Source: Lampris incognitus (lineage: Eukaryota; Chordata; Actinopteri; Lampriformes; Lampridae). From it: a stretch of 64,000 nt of DNA. The notes under the pieces are model-generated. The model was not told where the DNA came from. It saw only the letters and a program-made list of their open reading frames with translations, and did not search any database. The position numbers were made by a program, and so were the translations under genes. Of the stretch, positions 55,040 to 64,000 are shown piece after piece. Within the stretch, counting starts at the first letter, position 1. Each line of letters opens with the position of its first letter. The DNA is taken from assembly GCF_029633865.1 (NCBI RefSeq), contig NC_079220.1:56450477-56514476 (forward strand), read 5' to 3'.

Positions 55040-56214
55040 GAGACTGTGTGGGGACTATACATATGTTGATTGTTCCAACACTTTTTCCCCCCAGGTCTTG
55101 TAAACAGCATGACATATGTATATGCATATACCACTAATGACCTCCACACAGTAAACAACAAAGCGTATCAGTCTGTAACTAGTTAGTCTAGTTAGTAGTT
55201 CCATCCTCAAGCCCTTTCCAAGTCACCACAAGTAGCACCACTGACTTGGGGAATGAATGAATGTAAATTACAGTAATGACAGTAGAATTCCCCAGGTTTG
55301 TCTAGACTGCCGAAGAATGTTCCTACATTGCAGTGGATCAAAGGGGCGAGTGGGCGCTTCATCTTTATCAGCTTCAGATAGTAGACCCAACATAACAACA
55401 TAGCCTAATTGCATTGAGGCACACCAAGAAGTTTTACATGCATATTGTGAAAAAATACACACAACCGTGTATTTGCAAGCAAGCAAATGAATAAATGCAC
55501 ATATGCCATCTCAACTTTGTTGGGTCAAGGCAACTTGTTTGTTTTTTTGTTTTTCGTTTTTTGCAAAAATCCATCACCTAAATTCATGATAACTTAATAT
55601 CCAACTCATGTTCCTCATGCAGCAGTGTCTTAGAAACTCACTATACTCTAACCCCCAAAGTTAAGGGAAATCCCAGAATGTATATTACCAACCAGCAAAT
55701 GCAAATTCCATGTAACCTTATAAAAATCTTATCTCAATTAGGAAGCTGGCTATATCCTGGGACTCTTTGCAGTACCACCAAGTTAATTACCGGGTTAGCC
55801 ATTTTCTGCTAGCCACTGGTTGACAACACCATTGAGTAAGCTGCAGTAACTTGTTAGAGTGGCACTCACTTAGGTTCAAGTGTTATCAGGTGGATGGCTG
55901 GCTGGCTGACAGCTAGCATGGGTCCACTGGATTAGGGGGCTCTGGAATCTGACATCACTTGTGACACACGCCATTTTCCTCAAAACACATTTGAGGAAAA
56001 TGGCGTGTACAACAACATTAGTGAAAGTAGTGACACACCCGCAAGGACAACAGTCAAAACAAAGGTAAAACTCATGTTTAACACATTTGTTATACAAAAT
56101 CTGAATCAAATTCTATCTGCTACCATTAATCACACAGAAAAAGGCTGAATATTTATGCATTTGGACTTCAACTGAAAGTCATTTCCAGTCGTTGCCATAT
56201 AAAATCTTCAAAAG
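55039..56214. other. Unassigned upstream sequence
   Basis: No gene; contains the hairpin at 55,966-56,008. Confidence 0.4.
55966..56008. repeat. Perfect 19-bp-arm hairpin
   Basis: Left arm 55,966-55,984 (ACACGCCATTTTCCTCAAA), loop ACACA, right arm 55,990-56,008 its exact inverse. Confidence 0.92.
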
Positions 56215-56637
56215 TATATTTGTCAAGTCCGCGGTGGTGTAGCGGTCTAAGTATCGGCTTGGTGTCGATGCAGTTGCCCACTGGGGACTGGGGTTCGCGC
56301 CCCTGTCTCGTCAGACCCGACTATGGCCGGACTCGATGAAGCAGCAATCATTGGCAACGCTGTCTTCGGGAGGGGGGCGGAGTCGGCTTGTGTTCGGCAC
56401 GTGAATGCGTCTCTGTGTGTGTCGGAAAAAGCAGTGGTTCGGCCTGGATTCGCCTTGTCACGAAAGTGGGGAGGCGTCTCCTTCGAGACTGCCGGCCGGA
56501 GAGATGCAGTTGGCGAACGCATGCAGCACGAGGGTGGGTGTTTGAATTAAAATAGGGATCGATTGGCCACTAAATTGGGAGAAAAAAGGGAAAATTCAGA
56601 AATAAATAAATAAATAAATAAAAACTATATTTGTCAA
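56215..56637 (+). mobile_element. tRNA-derived SINE, family C, with intact 12-bp target-site duplication
   Basis: Body 56,227-56,625. The head has an A-box-like 'tggtgtagcggtctaag' and a B-box-like 'ggggttcgcgcccc'. The middle has 'ggcaacgctgtcttcggga' and 'tgtgtgtgtcggaaaaagca'; the tail is (AAATA)n. TATATTTGTCAA is repeated exactly at 56,215-56,226 and 56,626-56,637. Body sequence differs from families A and B. Confidence 0.9.
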
Positions 56638-56719
56638 ATTGACAGTAATTCTAATATGGCTACTAGATATAGGCATAGCCAGCACTACTTTCACTAATGT
56701 CTGCTTCGGCTTAGTTTCC

Positions 56720-56862
56720 TCCTTACACACCTGATTCTATTAGTTAACCAATAGTCTTTGCTAAGGACCTTGATTTGTAGACTCGGGTGTGGAACTGCTT
56801 GGTTGGAACAAAGACCTGCACCCACATCGGCCCTTTCTGGATCACGCTGCCTATCATGGTAA
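56720..56862. mobile_element. Palindromic MITE, family P3, copy 3 (left arm lost)
   Basis: Shares 'ttggttggaacaaagacctg' and 'gcacccac' with the copy at 33,107, and begins with 'acacctgattctattagtta'. Confidence 0.65.
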
Positions 56863-57039
56863 GCTGTCAGCCACAAGGCTGAAGCAAGCTGTCAAATGGG
56901 ACTCAAGACAGGTGAGTAGCTGCATGTTGTGGTGCACAGATAAGTGCTTATGGCTGTCTGTTCACTGTAACGTGACCTCATCTGGAATGGATGGGACGGC
57001 CATTGATACTAGAGTAGACATGACTCTGGTGCCATCTTC

Positions 57040-57330
57040 TTCTTCTTTCAGCTTATTCCCCACAGCGGATTTTACAGCTTCCACCGGTGCCCTGTGAGGG
57101 CACAGCACCAATGGCGGGTGTTGTTAACCCGGCCTTGACCGATCCGGTACGGAGCCTCGACAAATCTGGAATGGTCTTGTCAATCCGCATACTGATCTGG
57201 CAACATTTTACGTTGGATTCCCATCCTGACACAACCACTAACCCTATGGACAGGGGCACAGGTAAAGCGCTGGATGCCATCCCAGTATTCATGGACTTGC
57301 ACCCATGCCTGTCACCACAGACATGACTCT
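57040..57330. repeat. Degenerate dispersed repeat
   Basis: 'ttttacgttggattcccatc' and 'ctgacacaaccactaaccct' resemble a common old fish repeat. Boundaries unclear. Confidence 0.3.
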
Positions 57331-57900
57331 GGTGCCATACATAGACTAATTTAAATCTAACAATTACTTTTGAGCACAGAGATCAGAGTATAAGTCTATA
57401 TGGGGGATTTGGATCTTTGGAGTTCAGTCTTTGCTCTGATCATTCTGATTATTGTGCTGGATTCAGATACCTTTGGCTTGATCCATCAAACAGTCTGCGT
57501 CCATTACTAACTAATGCTGAGCATGTACACAGCCGCAAACGTACTACGGTGATCGCTCCATCACAAATGTGACCTACAGCAGGCTTCAGATGCTGTGTGT
57601 GACAAGAATATGATCAAATGTAATGCCAAGGGCTGCCAATCACCAGGGATCTCGATATTCTTTATGGTTACTATTTTACTTGGTTACTATTTGTCGTGGT
57701 TTCCAACATACTTTGAGTTAATTATAGATTTGTAGTATTTTTGTACCATTTGATTGCATCAAGAGACATCAAGTGTGTTAGCCATAACTAGTTTCCTCCC
57801 CATGGTTCTTGAGACACTTAAAATAATGTCGTTATGTTTTTATCAACTGGTTACATGTTCACTTTCTGCATCTAGTATTGTATTAAAAAACTGCCTCTTG

Positions 57901-58308
57901 GGGCGTCCGGGTGCCACAGCGGTCTATTTCCTTACCTACCAACATGGGGATCACCGGTTCGAATCCCCGTGTTACCTCCAGCTTGGTTAGGCATCCCTAC
58001 AGACACCTGTGGGTGGGAAGCCGGATGTGGGTATGTGTCCTGGTTGCAGTACTAGCACCTTCTCTGGTCAGTCGGGGGGTCTGTTCAGGGGGGAGGGGGA
58101 ACTGGGGGGAATAGCGTGATCCTCCCACGTGCTACGCCCCCTGGTGAAACTCCTCACTGTCAGGTGAAAAGAAGCAGCTGGTGACTCCACATGTATGGGA
58201 GGAGGCATGTGGTAGTCTGCAGCCCTCCCTGGATCGGCAGAGGGGGTGGAGCAACAACTGGGACAGCTCGGAAGAGTGGGGTAATTGGCCGGGTACAATG
58301 GGGGGGCT
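57901..58308 (+). mobile_element. tRNA-derived SINE, family A, copy 8
   Basis: Plus orientation; head 'gggcgtccgggtgccacagc', B-box-like 'ccggttcgaatccccgtg', complete body to 'ggccgggtacaatggggg'. The 'caattggccgtgt' segment is deleted near 58,005. Confidence 0.82.
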
Positions 58309-58616
58309 GCCTCTTTTTTGCCATATTATTCTTCCACATACATCGTTTTCAATACTTCATGTGTGTACTTATTCAATACCATTTATAAGACATTACTTGC
58401 AACCTGACACAATACATTGTGCAAGCTGTTCAGTCTCATAGCCATCGTGTGTTGACTGGTATTTATTAAACTCTGGTGTCTATTCATAATGGACACCAGC
58501 AACAGCAGAGCCATTTCATTTCAGTTTATCACAGTTCACCCAGAACAGTTTTCCAAATACCTTGTCAGGTGGCAGTAAGAGGCTGTATCTTTTCTTGCAG
58601 CAGTTGCTGCTATTGT

Positions 58617-60065
58617 CTAGTAAGTGTTTTGTTATTCTCCAGTAAGTATTTTGTTATTCTCCAGTACGTATTTTGTTATTCTCTGGTATTTTGCTATTCT
58701 CCAGTAAGTGTTTTGTTATTCTCCAGTAAGCATTTTGTTATTCTCTGGTATTTTGCTCTTCTCCAGTAAGTGTTTTGCTATTCTCCAGTGTTTTGTTATT
58801 CTCTGGTATTTTGCTATTCTCCAGTAAGTGTTTTGCTATTCTTCAGTAAGAGTTTTGCTATTCTCCAGTAAGTGTTTTGTTATTCTCTGGTATTTTGCTA
58901 TTCTCCAGTAAGTATTTTGCTATTCTCTAGTATTTTGCTATTCTCCAGTAAGTATTCTGCTATTCTCCAGTAAGTGTTTTGCTATTCTCCAGTAAGTATT
59001 TTGCTATTCTCCAGTAAGTGTTTTGCTATTCTTCAGTAAGAGTTTTGTTATTCTCTGGTATTTTGCTATTCTCCAGTAAGTGTTTTGCTATTCTTCAGTA
59101 AGTGTTTTGTTATTCTCTGGTATTTTGCTATTCTCCAGTAAGTGTTTTGCTATTCTCCAGTAAGTATTTTGCTATTCTCCAGTAAGAGTTTTGCTATTCT
59201 CCAGTAAGTGTTTTGTTATTCTCCAGTAAGTGTTTTGTTATTCTCTGGTATTTTGCTATTCTCCAGTAAGTGTTTTGTTATTATCCAGTAAGTATTTTGT
59301 TATTCTCTGGTATTTTGCTATTCTCCAGTAAGTGTTTTGTTACTCTCTGGTATTTTGCTATTCTCCAGTAAGTATTTTGCTATTCTCTAGTGTTTTGCTA
59401 TTCTCCAGTAAGTATTTTGCTATTCATCAGTAAGAGTTTTGCTATTCTCCAGTAAGTGTTTTGTTATTCTCTGGTATTTTGCTATTCTCCAGTAAGTGTT
59501 TTGTTACTCTCTGGTATTTTGCTATTCTCCAGTAAGTATTTTGCTTTTCTCTAGTGTTTTGCTATTCTCCAGTAAGTATTTTGCTATTCTCCAGTAAGAG
59601 TTTTGCTATTCTCCAGTAAGTGTTTTGTTATTCTCTGGTATTTTGCTATTCTCCAGTAAGTGCTTTGTTATTCTCCAGTAAGTATTTTGTTATTCTCTGG
59701 TATTTTGCTATTCTATAGTAAGTATTTTGCCATTCTCCAGTAAGTGTTTTGTTATTCTCCAGTAAGTGTTTTATTATTCTCCAGTAAGTATTTTGTTATT
59801 CTCTAGTATTTTGCTATTCTCCAGTACGTATTTTGTTATTCTCTAGTATTTTGCTATTCTCCAGTAAGTATTTCGTTATTCTCCAGTAAGTATTTTGTTA
59901 TTCTCTAATAAGTATTTTGTTATTCTCTAATAAGTATTTTGCTATTCTCCAGTAAGTATTTTGCTATTCTCCAGTAAGTATTTTGCTATTCTCCAGTAAG
60001 TATTTTGCTATTCTCCAGTAAGTATTTTGTTATTCTCCAGTAAGTATTTTGTTATTCTCCAGTAA
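58617..60065. repeat. Minisatellite, about 22-bp unit, about 65 copies
   Basis: The unit is 'tattttgctattctccag' plus 'taag', alternating with shorter units lacking 'ccagtaag' ('ttctctggtattttg'). Length variants give a higher-order alternation. Each full unit places a pyrimidine-rich run before CAG and a GTAAGT-like string at the junction. Confidence 0.95.
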
Positions 60066-60219
60066 GACTGAGAATGGGGAGCCAAGTCATAAAGGCAGAA
60101 GCTCTTTTGAGTCCCTCCATGTTATTAACTAGTAGTTGTGAAGTGCCTGAGACTGTCTCGTGGCTGAGACCCATCCTCTAAACATTTCTAGGTCTCACTG
60201 TCAGAAGAAGAAGGCCTAG

Positions 60220-60426
60220 ACCAGGGGTGGCCAGCCACATGCCATGGAGAGCCATGTGCATGCAGGTTTTCACTCCAGCCGGACTCCACACCAGCTGACT
60301 TCACTGATCAGAAACCCGTCAACCAAAGAGGAAGAACGTATCAGTGAAATCGCCTGGCGTGGAGGCGGGCCGGAATGAAAACCTGCATCACATGGCTCTC
60401 CACGGCACATGGCTAGCCACCGCTGG
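60220..60426. mobile_element. Palindromic MITE, family P1, copy 2
   Basis: Ends 'accaggggtggccagccaca' and its inverse; same inner arms as the copy at 2,363. Confidence 0.82.
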
Positions 60427-60846
60427 CCTACAGGGTCATACGAGGGTTCCAACCTAAGTATGAGACTTTTCGAGGCCTTCCAAAAGCTTCTGCAGCAGCT
60501 ACAACAGATATTCAGTGAATGGACTCTGAACCTTTAAAAGCCACTTCAGAACTGACTATACTACAACACGTTTGCATGTTGCAGTATGTAATATTGTAAT
60601 AGAAAAATGCCGCACAAAGAACAGTTGTCGCACCGAGCTACCAGTTAAAATTGACTGCCATGCAAAACACACACACACACACACACACACACAAAACAAC
60701 AAGCAGTTATTCCAAGAATGGAGTGCAGGTTAAGATATGAGAAGATATCTTACGTTCACAAGTCAGTGTCCAGCTGACACTCACAAAATGTTTTGTCTTA
60801 GTGGTTCTGTGTGCAGCGTCTTACTCTACAGACATGCCTGACTGTT

Positions 60847-60850
<4 letters not shown>
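60427..60850. other. Unassigned sequence
   Basis: No gene; short (CA)n at 60,667-60,692. Confidence 0.4.

Positions 60851-60916
<66 letters not shown>
60851..60916. repeat. (CA)n microsatellite
   Basis: About 33 CA units. Confidence 0.95.
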
Positions 60917-60918
<2 letters not shown>

Positions 60919-61033
60919 GGTAAGGATGACCTTCCCAGCATCCCATCAACAGCTGGTGAAAGGTCAGTGTGTGTGTTCCTGCCTGGCAAGGCACAAGGGC
61001 CACAACAGAGCCCCTTTCAAGTCTCTATACTCT

Positions 61034-61073
<40 letters not shown>

Positions 61074-61626
61074 TGTCTGTCCATGCCCATGTGTGAGGGA
61101 AACCAGAGGCGGCTGACTCACTACAAAAGGTGAAGAATGGTCACTATTTTCCCCCATTGAATCGGGCCTGGCTGATCTCGTCAGAGCGCCACCATGCCTT
61201 TGTATAGCACGCCATAGGTTAACCCCGGACCACAAAGCCCAGATGCCAGCAGGCCGGCCCGAGCATTGTGTGAAATGCCAACACAACACATACAGTATTT
61301 CATCTCCAACACATTAAATACTGACAGCCAAAGAGACATAGAAAGAAAGGAAAATATATATAGTACATGTATGCACGAATATAAAAACAATTTCACTTTT
61401 CCACTAACAGAATGATGTTGGGAAACACAAAGTGGACAGCTAACCCTTCACCCTGGAGAAGAACAGGGACTATTTTCCACCACCAAACAAAGATCCTTTA
61501 TTATATTTTCCCATGCAGCCTGCCTTCCATGCAGAGTGAAACCAACCCCACTGGCTTCATCTGGGAGTCTAACCTACGTCCCGATGCTGTGCATTCCACT
61601 TAGCAGCACACATTGTGTAGTCAGTG

Positions 61627-61660
<34 letters not shown>

Positions 61661-61812
61661 TCAGTGCTGTGTGTGTGTGTGCGCTGTAATGGGTCAGCGT
61701 CAGCAGGAAAAGTCCCCTGTGTGGCCGGCATCAGGAGGGGCAACATGGAAAAACACATAGGTGAATCTGAAACAGAGCAGGGGTGAAGTATGACGGAACA
61801 CCCCAGAGCTCG

Positions 61813-61854
<42 letters not shown>

Positions 61855-61872
61855 TGTGTGTGTGTGTGTGCA
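61034..61872. repeat. Cluster of (GT)n microsatellites
   Basis: GT tracts at about 61,036-61,072, 61,629-61,658, 61,666-61,680 and 61,817-61,871. A 'gtagtcagtgctgtgtgtg' unit is duplicated around 61,617-61,670. Confidence 0.9.
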
Positions 61873-62021
61873 CTCTGGGTTATGCAAGGCAGGACTGACT
61901 GCAAGGCTTGTCGAAGAACAGACACACAACATTTCGGGGATGGAAGACGCAGGAAAAGAGAAAACCTGAGCAATGGCAATTACAAACTTGCATGGAATTT
62001 GGGAAAGATGCAAACCTAAGC

Positions 62022-62082
62022 AGTACAATAAGTAGTACAATAAGTAGTACAATAAGTAGTACAATAAGTAGTACAATAAGTA
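62022..62082. repeat. 12-bp tandem repeat, about 5 copies
   Basis: Unit AATAAGTAGTAC, almost exact. Confidence 0.95.
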
Positions 62083-62431
62083 GCTCCTTTCTAAAACTCA
62101 AAACCACTTCACCGCTCCCAAGTTTCAGCTGTCAGCTGATGTGAATATTAAAAATCACATCCCGTCTGTGGCTAAGAACGACAGACATGGAAGGATGTGC
62201 AGAACCAGCTGGGGTGCTGAGCTGCCAGCGGGAGGAAGAGACAGCGACGCATCATCTCACGTCTGTGGACACAACAGGAAACGAGGGGGAAGCTATACGG
62301 GGAGCACAACACACAGCAAACAAGAGAGAAGAAGAGGGGAAAACTGAAAGAAGACACCTTCCCTGCTCCTCTTTAACCTCCATTCGTCTCTAAGCTGTCA
62401 CACACTACCCCCCCCCCCACACACACTCTCA

Positions 62432-62476
<45 letters not shown>

Positions 62477-62502
62477 CCTCTCAGTACTCAGAAGAAAGCT
62501 CA

Positions 62503-62634
62503 CCGTGTGTGGTGGTGTGTGTGTGTCCCCTGCCGAAGCGCAGCGCTCGCTCCAGTGAGAGGCCAGACTCCGCTGGCTCTGGAAGCTCCCAGTCTGGCTG
62601 CCCCGCCCACCCACACGGTCATGTGACACAGGAC
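62503..62634 (-). other. Weak candidate for an upstream sept9 exon
   Basis: On the minus strand an open stretch reads 'QPDWELPEPAESGLSLERAL', then 'RFGRGHTHTTTH', and ends at a good donor CACG|gtgagc near 62,507. The donor leaves one base of a codon, exactly what the exon at 44,049 needs. There is no in-frame Met and the possible acceptor (gggcag|CC) is poor, so this is only a hypothesis. Confidence 0.15.
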
Positions 62635-62789
62635 ACAAGACGGCAGAACACTCCCACTTCCTTCACCCCCAACACACACACACACACACACAGTCCTCAG
62701 CACAGTGAGCATGAGGCCGAGGGGAGTGAAAAGTAGAAAACAACACAGAGGGAAGGAAGAATGGTGAAACACAAGAAAGAGTTGAACGG

Positions 62790-62800
62790 TATAAAAACCC
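62790..62800 (+). promoter_or_regulatory. TATA-box-like motif
   Basis: 'ggtataaaaaccccgg' on the plus strand in a unique-looking, moderately GC-rich segment running to about 63,000. No recognised downstream exon, and opposite to septin 9. Could be chance or a retroelement LTR. Confidence 0.2.
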
Positions 62801-63345
62801 CGGAGAGAGTTTTGGTTAGTACGCCAGCTTGGGCAGCACCAGCGGTTTGCTACTCAGGGGTCACAGAGTGGGATACCCGCCTGACAGCATCTCGAACCTG
62901 TTTGGACTTCCCGGCAGTTCGGTGACCAAACCTTATCCGGGATGCAACCTCGCCGACATCGAGATCTCCACAGAACAAGTTCAATGACACCTACTGGCAG
63001 GTGGAGACGTGCAACAATGCACTTGCAGTGATTTAAGGACGCTTTGGGTCCCTCACAGACGTGCATCGGTGGACCGCCTCCACCGCTCAGCACATCCATT
63101 CACTTCCCACCACTCCCACACAGCTGATACAGAAACAAGCCGCCTCCTGCAATTTGCTGAGTTTTGGGGAGTTGTTGGTGCGGCATCGACTACACGCAAG
63201 GCAGATTAGTGTTCTTGGCCAGTTTGGGAAAAGGATGAATTTGTGAATCAAAAGTTATGCCAAACTGTGATGTCATGGTCAGACAGCCTGGATCTGTGTG
63301 TCGACCAAGGCTGCTCGGTGAGAGACATCTCACACTTTTGTTTTA
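62801..63345. other. Unassigned sequence
   Basis: Open for some length on the plus strand but without a recognisable domain. Confidence 0.35.
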
Positions 63346-63800
63346 AGGGCATCCGGGTGGCGTGGTGGTCTATTCCGTTGCCTACCAACACAGGGATCGC
63401 TGGTTCGAATCCCCGCGTTACCTCCGGCTTGGTCGGGCATCCCTACAGACACTACTGGCCGTGTCTGCAGGTGGGAAGCCGGATGTGGGTATGTATCCTG
63501 GTCGCTGCACTAGCGCCTCCTCTGGTCAGTCAGGGCGCCTGTTCAGGGGGGAGGGGGAACTGGGGGGGAATAGCGTGATCCTCCCACACGCTACGTCCCC
63601 CTGGTGAAACTCCTCACCATCAGGTGAAGAGAAGCGGCTGGTGACTCCACATGTATGGGAGGAGGCATGTGGTAGTCTGCAGCCCTCCCCGGATCGGCAG
63701 AGGGGGTGGAGCAGAGACCGGGACAGCTCAGAAGAGTGGGGTAATTGGCCGGATACAACTGGAGAGAAAAATCCGAACAACCCCCCCCCCCAAAAAAAAA
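63346..63800 (+). mobile_element. tRNA-derived SINE, family A, copy 9
   Basis: The best preserved plus-strand copy: head 'gggcatccgggtggcgtggt', B-box-like 'ctggttcgaatccccgcg', whole body, 3' end 'ggccggatacaactggagag', then a C/A-rich tail. Confidence 0.87.
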
Positions 63801-63846
63801 ACGCCACTAAACAAATGTGGACCAAAACTGTCATGGTCTGCCAACA

Positions 63847-63847
63847 T

Positions 63848-63923
<76 letters not shown>
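63847..63923. repeat. (CA)n microsatellite
   Basis: About 38 uninterrupted CA units. Confidence 0.97.
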
Positions 63924-63926
<3 letters not shown>

Positions 63927-64000
63927 ATTTTGTTGTTGGTGCAACAGAGAAGAGCTAGAAGTGAATTCGCTGCTCGCTGGTCAGAAAACGACATCAGTGA

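Noticed and set aside
58617..60065. CRISPR-like array of short repeats
   Set aside because: Units abut directly and vary only by slippage; no unique spacers.
61536..62107. Cys-Val, Thr-His and Leu-Leu-Tyr repeat frames
   Set aside because: Translations of GT, CA and 12-bp tandem repeats.

Overview
The window looks like vertebrate nuclear DNA, most likely from a teleost fish. The evidence is one spliced gene with GT-AG introns, full-length Tc1-like and hAT transposons, several tRNA-derived SINE families with target-site duplications, L2/CR1-like LINE fragments, and very dense (CA)n microsatellites and minisatellites. There are no operons, CRISPR arrays or prokaryotic features. Family names come from reading motifs in the sequence; no database search was possible.

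The only cellular gene I can support is a septin-9 orthologue on the minus strand, between 44,049 and 26,820. Nine exons join into one uninterrupted frame (1,064 nt of exon, 353 codons plus stop). They carry the septin GTPase motifs (P-loop, DTPGFG, AKAD) and the septin-unique element. The 5' end is missing: the first recognised exon starts inside a codon, so at least one exon lies upstream (above 44,049 or outside the window). The 3' UTR probably runs from 26,819 to about 25,395.

Region by region: 1-25,000 lies downstream of septin 9 and is mostly repeats. It holds palindromic MITEs, SINEs, a 59-bp minisatellite array, a Tc1-like relic with a nested hAT-type MITE (10.7-12.6 kb), a nearly intact but dead Tc1-like element (18.2-19.8 kb) and a LINE RNase H fragment (22.9-24.0 kb). 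Between 14.2 and 17.9 kb is a repeat-poor stretch with possible regulatory elements, including paired POU octamers. From 26.8 to 44.0 kb is the septin gene, whose introns hold a 3.1-kb hAT element, an L2-like LINE, a TTAGGG-rich minisatellite and four SINE copies. From 44 to 64 kb is the upstream flank or 5' intron, with LINE relics, a second hAT relic, SINEs and a 1.4-kb 22-bp minisatellite.

The most unusual structure is inside the septin intron. The hAT transposase reading frame contains 28 perfectly phased 24-bp repeats (30,421-31,083), so the relic encodes a run of 8-residue repeats inserted in its DUF4371-like region. Next in interest is a septin 3' splice site whose usual pyrimidine tract is replaced by a long (TG)n tract. 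I found no convincing new multigene system.
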